Shown piece by piece: positions 57,310 to 64,000 of a DNA stretch of 64,000 bases (position 1 is the stretch's first letter; each line of letters begins with the position of its first letter). The notes beneath the pieces were generated by a model that saw only the letters and a program-made list of their open reading frames with translations, searched no databases and had not been told where the DNA came from. The stretch comes from Cylindrodendrum hubeiense (taxonomy: Eukaryota > Ascomycota > Sordariomycetes > Hypocreales > Nectriaceae): assembly GCA_014621425.1 (NCBI GenBank), contig JAANBB010000012.1:186001-250000 (forward strand), in the 5' to 3' direction. The translations under genes were made by a program, and so were the position numbers.

Positions 57310-57399
57310 GTCAGGCAGGGCTTTTTTGTCGGGTCGGCGCTTTCTGTCGGTCAGGGCCATCTTGTCGGGTCGGATCTATCTGTCGGGCAGGGTCTTTTT
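57310..57399. repeat. 18-bp minisatellite, five units
   Basis: Five successive 18-bp units start at 57310, 57328, 57346, 57364 and 57382. Each begins GTC(A/G)G and has CAGGG or TCGG in the middle and a T-rich end. Because 18 is a multiple of three, every frame gives six-residue repeats: CRxGxx on the plus strand and an RQKxPx-like pattern on the minus strand. The minus frame from ATG 57514 runs through it for 67 residues. Confidence 0.85.
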
Positions 57400-59134
57400 G
57401 CACAGCAGGCAATCGGCCGCATTGTATTCGTGCGACCCCCGAAACGCCACAAGTGCAGGGATGCCCAGGGATTGGTTGATACGTCGCAACTTGTGCGTTG
57501 ACGTAATATGTCATTAAAGTAGTGACGCATGCTTCAAAAGTTTTGTCTCAGCTGGAGCCTGAGAGAAGACACTGGATCGATGAGTAATAGTTGCAGCTTG
57601 TATCTCTCCCATTTGATGTGAGAGTTAATTGTATATGACACTGAACTTTTGCACATCTTTACTACTTAACGTGGTCACCCAACAGTGAGTAAGTGATCAT
57701 AACCCTTTCTTGCGCAACAGTGGTCATGTAGTTGATAGACTTGTCCTGTCCTTGTCTTCAAATCGTCCGCATCTTGACTTCATCCTTTATATTCTCATGA
57801 CCCCGCGCCTCTTTAATCTTCACCACAATTTTGGAAAGATTATCCCCTATCTTTACCCGATTTTTCAGGCACTTAAAACTCAAATTCCACCTAAAGATTG
57901 TACCAATTTCTCTTTTCGCTTGGTAGGCTTCAGGGTGTGATGGTGCAGTGGCTTGATCCTGGCTCCCGTGACTACAACTTGCATCCTCCGGGAACAGTGA
58001 CACTACAAGTCGGACCAAGTCCCATGTCACAAGTGCCCCTGGCCTACAATCTTTATAAAATGTTGTCAACAAATTTTTGGAGTTATTCGCAAGGTAATGG
58101 TGCCTCTTGGTGCTTCGAGTGTAAGCGGCATACACTCTATGGGACACTGAATATCTCGCCAGATCAAATCTAATTTTTAATCTTCCTGAATCCAATTATT
58201 AAAAATAGGATATGCTAATACATATTCATCTCTAGGATGAGCTTGCGGATACGACCTAAGGCTTTCTAGATGTCTCAACTCCATCCACAAAGTCTCTCAT
58301 CGGCGTTATTAAGCTCACAACAAGACTTCCAGAGGTTGACTAATACGTCTGCATCCACATAATCGAGAGGCCTGTGGCTGGCGATGATGACTAACTCGAA
58401 GCAAGTAAAATGGGATACGGCGCCAAGTTCGGGAGTATCGTATCCATACTTCCAGCCAATGAGATTGGCAAAATCAGGGTCACTAAGAGCATGTCGCTGT
58501 CTGATCAGCATTGGAATCGTTACTCGTCACAACCTCGTACACCGATATTTCAAACGTTTACAAGGTAACACGGCTGCGAGATGGATGCAGTACAACGGCT
58601 GATAATAATACCACATTTAGGCAGATTATTCATGTTCTTCTTTATCTGCGCCTCGATTTCGGCCAGCTGGTGGGTTCTTACCCTAAAACTGACAAGAGCG
58701 AGCGGGGGAATCGGCCTTTGGTCAACGAAGACCAACCAGGTTGAGAGATTTAATTGTTTATCTGCGTGCAAGCCGATTGGTCGTTTGTGGAAAGAGACCC
58801 CGGGTTTCAGCGTCTCAAATACCGCGAAAGTAAGACTAGAGAAGGTTGCATCCCGCTCGGGGCTTCGGCCGATAGATACGGGCCAGTCGGAGGCGGGGAA
58901 TGCAAACCCCGAATTGGTATATAACGTGTCTGGAGCCACAACGATGCACGAAGCCTAATAATTAAATGTTCAGAGACATTTTGTTGAATTGAAGCATCTC
59001 ATTCTCTTCATTTCCTACTTGAGCCACGATCTCACTTTGGATGTGGTAGCCCCTCTGTACTGGAACATCCCACACGCGATTCCTAGCTCATTTCCTTGAC
59101 TCAGCCAGTGCTCTAGCACCGGTTGCTTGAACAA
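57400..59134. other. 1.7 kb without a supported gene apart from a dispersed repeat
   Basis: Frames at 57758-58195 and 58550-58939 on the minus strand are open for more than 120 codons but show no known domain. TGGTGCAGTGG at 57941-57951 matches a pol III A-box, but no B-box or tRNA fold follows. The last 150 bp are the P450 promoter. Confidence 0.35.
58690..58765 (-). repeat. dispersed diverged coding-like repeat, copy B
   Basis: This copy reads ADKQLNLSTWLVFVDQRPIP on the minus strand inside a 129-codon open frame (58939-58550). It matches copy A at 47453-47535, 11 kb away in the same orientation. The wider frame shows no recognised domain. Confidence 0.6.
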
Positions 59135-60887
59135 ATGGAACTATCCGCATTATCTTTGCTCACGGCTGCAATTGCTGTCGCCTATGGCGTGCTTTACATT
59201 GCGTATGGCTATGTCAGAGTCCTCTATCTAAGGCGTCGCATGCCCCCCGGCCCCTTTCCCTTCCCGGTGTTTGGAAATATCTTCCAAATCACTCCAGTTA
59301 GGCACTGGATGCAATTTGAGGAGTGGTCACACACCTATAAAAGTCCGATAATCACCATCTGGGAGGGCCGCAGGCCAACCGTCGTCTGCAATGACGCCTG
59401 GTCCATGTCTGAGCTGTGCGACAAGCGAGCCAATATCTATTCTTCTCGGGCCATCAAAAATGTTTCTGGCAAGATCTTTGGCCTTCATAAGTTCAACCAG
59501 GCGGGTCTTCCGTACGGAGAGCAGTGGAAAGTCCATAGGCGCCTGACGGTACGTTTCCATTTGTTATGCGCTTGTTATGTAAATGCATTGCTGATGTCAT
59601 GAGCATGTTCTAGCACGCCGCTGCCAATGCTCAGGTTGTCCAAACATACCGCCCCGTTCAAGAATGGGAAGCAAAAATCCTTGCTTTTGATTGCATGCGC
59701 AACCCCGAGATGCTTGTCGATAACCTGCTGCGATTTACCGTGTCCCTTGCCTCGATTGTTGCTTGGGGTCGTCGAATCAAAGTTCATGACGATGGTGTCC
59801 TGAAGGTTGCCCGAGGATTTGTTGGAAGCGCTAACCTTGGTTTCCCTGGTAAAACATACACTGAAGCTATCCCGGAACTCATGCATCTTCCGCAGTGGCT
59901 CAACCCTCTGCCTAACATGGTTAGGCGTCTTGCTCAAACGTCCAACAAGTACTTCTACGCCCTTTGCGTCGAGGCGCAGGAGAGCAGCCAGGATAATTTT
60001 GCCAAACGTCTCCTTCGCGAAAAGCAAGAACAGGGCCTCACAAAAATTGAGATTGCTAATTTGACTGGCAACTTTATTGGCGGCGGAGTTGACACAACCA
60101 CCAGCACCATCCTGAGCTTTATGTTGGCCATGATTCTCCATCCAGATATCCAGAAGAAGGCTCAGCAGGAGATTGATGCTGTCGTCGGCCCCGATCAGTC
60201 TCCGACTTGGTCCCACCAGAGCGAGCTTCCATATCTGACGGCTATTCTGACGGAAACTCTCAGGTGGCGCCCAGCATTCCCTCTTGGCGGCCCACCTCAC
60301 GCACCAATTGCGGATGACATTTATGAGCAGTACCTGATCCCCAAGGGAACATCGGTGATCGGAAATTTGCATGCAATCTCACGTAACCCACGAGAATACC
60401 CGCAGCCAGAGCGATTTTGGCCTGATCGGTTCCTGGATGACTTCGATAAGCCACCGTACCCTAACAAAAGAGGCCACCACACGTTTGGTTGGGGCCGAAG
60501 AGTGTGCAGTGGCGAGCCACTGGTGCACCAGAGCATGTTTATCATTGCTGTCAACTTCCTTTGGGCTTTTAATATTCGGCCTGGATTGGACGACAAGGTT
60601 GGTTCATTTTATAACCCTAAATGATCAATGAAGAATGGCACTGACACAACTCATAGGGCCGAGAAGTTTTCCCGGATCCCAAAGCCTACGGAGTGTCCCA
60701 GGTCAGCAGCCCACTGCCATTCCGCGTGCGACTCGAGCCGAGGAGTGAGGCTATTAAGGATATGTTGACCGAAGACGCTGCGGCTGCTACGCTGGGTCTC
60801 CAGGCATACGATGGAGAGACCCGTGTCACATTTGAAAGCGCCCAATCGGTGTCGTTAGACATGCCAGTTGCAAGAGCTGAAGCTTGA
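59135..60887 (+). CDS. cytochrome P450 monooxygenase
   Basis: Exons 59135..59548, 59614..60597 and 60657..60887, all phase 0, give 542 residues. An N-terminal membrane anchor (LSLLTAAIAVAYGVLYIAYGY) is followed by RRRMPPGPFPFPVFGN, the usual Pro-rich hinge. The I-helix reads GNFIGGGVDTTTS, the ExxR motif is ETLRWRP (about 352), and the heme loop is FGWGRRVCSG with Cys at about 436. All parts are in place, so it should be active in the ER membrane. Overall style fits the fungal group that includes O-methylsterigmatocystin oxidoreductase-like enzymes, but the substrate is unknown. It is convergent with a Zn2Cys6 regulator, a common arrangement in small fungal oxidative clusters. Confidence 0.93.
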
Positions 60888-61351
60888 ATGCCTATTGGGA
60901 TCTTGCTGCCAATTCTGGATCTGAGGACATCGTGGAGACACAGTAGGCATACATATCGGAAAGGCTCGCAGTCACATACAGATTATTGTTCACAGGCATT
61001 GGAAATCATAGATTGTGTTCGTTTTGTTTCATATTGGATGATCTACTGCTTGATGATACTTGTCCCCATATCCCAGCTTTCACGATAAACCATGTCGCCA
61101 TTCGCGGTACAGTGCGGTTTATCCAATGGAAGGCGCTATTCCAAACATTTCCCTACTCATGCTATCAAGCCAGAAGGAGCTGGCATAGCTCTGTTTCCAA
61201 TTCAGTATTCATTGCTGGTTTCGGGGACTCGGCCGAACGCGTCCGCCGGGAAAATACGCCGCTCATTTTGCGCCCCACGAGACTCGGTATTTGACGCTGG
61301 TGGGACGCCGAGACATCCCCGCGTTCCACGGTGACACCCGGTTGGCAACCA
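60888..61351. other. convergent 3' intergenic stretch, no gene seen
   Basis: About 0.46 kb between the stops of the P450 and the Zn2Cys6 gene. Overlapping plus-strand frames are featureless. Confidence 0.35.
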
Positions 61352-62654
61352 TTATTTCACCCCAAGTTCTTCTTCTCCCGTAAAAACAATTTGCTGTTCC
61401 AAAATATCCAGTGGCCAACTCATTGCGTCCCGCCATTCACTGGGCATCACCTCGGCGATTGCGCGAACCTCGCGCTCTCCAACGTTCCCAACCCACCAGA
61501 AGCAGCGCAGCATTGCGAGAAGCGCAAAATAATGTGCCAAGATCGCCAACGCCCGCGGCCGTTGCTCCTCCACTAGATCAACAAAGCGCTTGTTGACTAG
61601 CATGGGAAAAATTATGAGCCTCTTGCCAATCCCTGCCGGCGGCTCATGGTTATTCATTGCGATCCAAATGCCGCCAATGTAGCTCAGAGTTGATTCGTAT
61701 GCTTCCTGAACTTCCGCGTCCCAATCCTCTTCTAGTTCGTGGATTTCCTGGCGCTGCAGCAAGTGCAGCAACCCTAGGCGATATTTTTTACCTTCTCTAG
61801 CCTCGCGGTCTGTAATAATAGGGATGTGTTTGATCATCTTTCCGGTAATTGAATCAGGGTCATCTTTAACCAAAGGCCAGGCCTGGGAGAATATCGCAGA
61901 ACTGCTTCCAGTGGCTCTAATCCACTCCATTGGAGGCCCATACGGCTGTAAAGAGCGTTCTTGCAGCAGGATAAAGTAGTATACGCGGAGCATGCTCGCC
62001 GTGAGACATTGAGAATCCACGTTGTTCTTGCTGAGCTGCGCTACTTCTTTTGCGTGCTCCCGTATGGCCATATCGAGATATACGTGGCAAATGCTCATGT
62101 GATGGTCTTTATTTGCCTTGTCCCTAGTTGCCGAGTGAAGAGCTGACATATAGTACATTGAGTATAACAAAGCATCGGATTGCAATGCTAGGCGGGGAAG
62201 TGGAACGACCCAAAAGTCGTAAGAATCCTTATTAACAGCAATCGAAGGGCCTGTATCGGATATATACTGGTGGAAAAGTTGCAATTCAAGCTTTCGCCGC
62301 TCTCGGGACTCCGGAGGGTCACCCATGTCGCTTGTCCTGGACGACGAGCTGGGCGCCGCATTGTTGGCCGGCTGTTGGCGACCATAGATGCACATCAATT
62401 CAAGCCGTTGGCAGCTGCCACAAATGGGCTTTGCCTCATTACACTGCAGAGAAAGTAAGTTGAAGTGGTTTCCCGGCCCAAATCAAGAGGCCTCCATGCC
62501 GTAGATGTGCTATCGGGCTGATAGTGAGACTTACCTTGACGCGGCGGGCTCTGCATTGCTGGCATCCGTTTCTGGACTTTTTATGAAACAGCTTGGCTGG
62601 TCGTTTTCGCTCCGATTCAAATAGCTCATGGCCGTTCTGGCCGGGTGTCTCCAT
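61352..62654 (-). CDS. Zn(II)2Cys6 transcription factor
   Basis: Exons 62654..62535 and 62443..61352 join in phase 0 over a 91-nt intron (GTAAGT donor, TGCAG acceptor) and give 403 residues. The intron splits the zinc cluster; joined Cys are at 31, 34, 41, 48, 51 and 58 (CQQCRARRVKC, ICGSCQRLELMC). The C-terminal part, from LELQLFHQYISDTGPSIAV through helical segments to PLDILEQQIVFTG, resembles the PF11951-type regulatory domain. That domain is common in sterol- and metabolite-linked regulators. It may control the convergent P450, but position is the only evidence. Confidence 0.9.
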
Positions 62655-64000
62655 GGCTGCGTAGCTTGTAATCTTTGTTGTCTGGGAATATGTTGCATTG
62701 AGTCTGGCAAACACAGCGATGAATTCATTTCGATTAATTATGCAATTAAGGAGGGTGGTTACCACGCCGCAAGGTGTCCGTGCCGTCTTATCCGGGCGTT
62801 AGGCTCCATCTTGGAGGACCACGCTTGCGGACGTCACCAAATCCTCCCATGATCCACCAGGGCTTACTGTGTACTAATGCAAAGAATGTAGCCCAAATAT
62901 AAAAACCATTATTCCTCATGATAGCCCGAACTTGATTAATAGATAATTGACATTTCTTCTCTTCTATTAATTCTGTCGTCCAGACCGTTTGACCCTGGTT
63001 CTAGGCCATCGAAATTAATTTCAGCCTTCCATTCCTTACAGATACCATCATAGAGGGCTACAAAATAATCAACGTAAAAAGTGTTTGGGTGCTTGTTGAT
63101 TTTCGGACCAGTCATAAGACAGCGGTGCATTGCTGTGTTTACATCTGAGAGGATTTATACCGATTGCCCCTTTCACACAGATGAATTAGCGGCGATGGTA
63201 AACGAAGCGACAAAATAAAGATAAAGAGCCAGTCAAGATACCGTCAGTGAAATAATTCAACGCGCCAAATGCGGCCAACGAATTATCGGCTTGCGTGGTG
63301 CCAACTCTGATGGATACGACCCAGATCATCTCAGTCTTCCCATACATAGTTTCAATCCCCTACCCTGTGCCCGTAGTCTGGGGATTGAAGTCTTATCCGG
63401 TTTGTAAATTTGCGTGTCAAACAGTGGGCGGGTGCCGATGTCCGGGAACCTTGTGGCCTCAGTGCAAAATAAACAAATCTCTTGGAACAGCTCCGCACTA
63501 AAATGGTATGAATAAGCATCTCTCCGTAGGGAATACGATTTTAACGTGTATGAGCTGTTAAAATAACAGCGCTCAAAAGACTTCTGACCATCACTGTATC
63601 TTAGTAAGGGGGAGAATATTCGGGGCATAGAATACTAGGTGTTGCCGAAATTCAGGCGGTAGAACAGTTCAAGCCACGTATCTTGTGAGGCGGCCTGAAT
63701 GAGGGCTGCACTTTATTCTTGAAGGTTTATTTAGGTTGAATCAGGTTATGGAGACGTTGATTGCTACTTTGATACCGCAGCTATTTCAGCTTGTGAGCGC
63801 CAGGGTTGTCCGTATTATCCCTGGATTGAGCCCTTTTTAGGTATTGTTCTTCGCAGCCTTTGCCTTCTCTATCCTGCTGATACACATTGGACACTGGGCG
63901 AAGGGTACGTAGTGTGTCTCAGTCTCATGCTCTGTCCCGCATGATGCGCCTAGCTTAAAAGGCACACAATCGACTCGGGTTGTCTTGGCGGAAATATGTC
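62655..64000. other. 1.3 kb without a supported gene (window edge)
   Basis: Short frames at 62936-63130, 63295-63501 and 63326-63628 show no domain. A small inverted repeat (CAATCCCC ... GGGGATTG) lies at about 63354-63390. Any gene here would extend beyond the window. Confidence 0.35.

Noticed and set aside
57936..58000. Possible tRNA or tRNA-derived SINE (A-box match TGGTGCAGTGG)
   Set aside because: No B-box at the expected distance and no cloverleaf can be drawn.
63354..63391. Inverted repeat CAATCCCC...GGGGATTG
   Set aside because: Eight-base arms are too short to argue for an element.

Overview
The window looks like nuclear DNA of a filamentous ascomycete, most likely a eurotiomycete of the Aspergillus/Penicillium type. 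Most genes carry several 45-120 nt introns with GT..AG ends and CTAAC-like branch sites. There are three Zn(II)2Cys6 transcription factors, an NLR-type PNP-NACHT-ankyrin protein, SNG1 and RTA1 family membrane proteins, a Baeyer-Villiger monooxygenase and a P450. No operons, phage, rRNA, tRNA or CRISPR were seen. Most gene models were rebuilt by joining exons by hand until reading phase closed; none has transcript support.

Layout. 0.3-8 kb: tannase/feruloyl-esterase-like hydrolase, a DUF1838-like secreted protein, a FrnE/DsbA-like thiol protein and a Gfo/Idh/MocA dehydrogenase. 9-11.7 kb: a Zn2Cys6 regulator convergent with a phytanoyl-CoA-type dioxygenase, 43 bp apart. 12.8-16.9 kb: the NLR, ending in nearly identical ankyrin repeats. 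17.3-19.2 kb: an unrecognised minus-strand gene and a broken RTA1 gene. 20-23.2 kb: SNG1-like protein, GNAT acetyltransferase and a small conserved protein. 24-29.7 kb: a Zn2Cys6 regulator, a Rieske oxygenase and a divergent sarcosine-oxidase-like flavoprotein. 30-41 kb: Baeyer-Villiger monooxygenase, MFS transporter, cupin, a Kex2-type secreted protein, a gene relic and an amino-acid permease. 44.6-46.2 kb: secreted amine oxidase. 46.3-59.1 kb: a 13 kb gene-poor stretch with a MITE-like element, diverged duplicated fragments, an 18-bp minisatellite and a 5'-truncated Clr5-domain gene. 59.1-62.7 kb: a P450 convergent with a third Zn2Cys6 regulator.

How the genes may work together. The clearest functional unit is the divergent Rieske oxygenase / sarcosine-oxidase-like pair with a Zn2Cys6 gene at its side. 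It fits oxidative demethylation of quaternary amines such as choline, betaine or carnitine. A secreted amine oxidase and an amino-acid permease lie 10-18 kb away, which suggests a broader amine/nitrogen-scavenging neighbourhood, but that link is inference. The most unusual single loci are the NLR with a homogenised ankyrin array ending at an in-frame stop inside a repeat, the tannase-like enzyme lacking both cysteines of the family's CS-D-HC motif, the Baeyer-Villiger enzyme with an Asn-Gly repeat tail, and the perfect 30-bp inverted repeat element.
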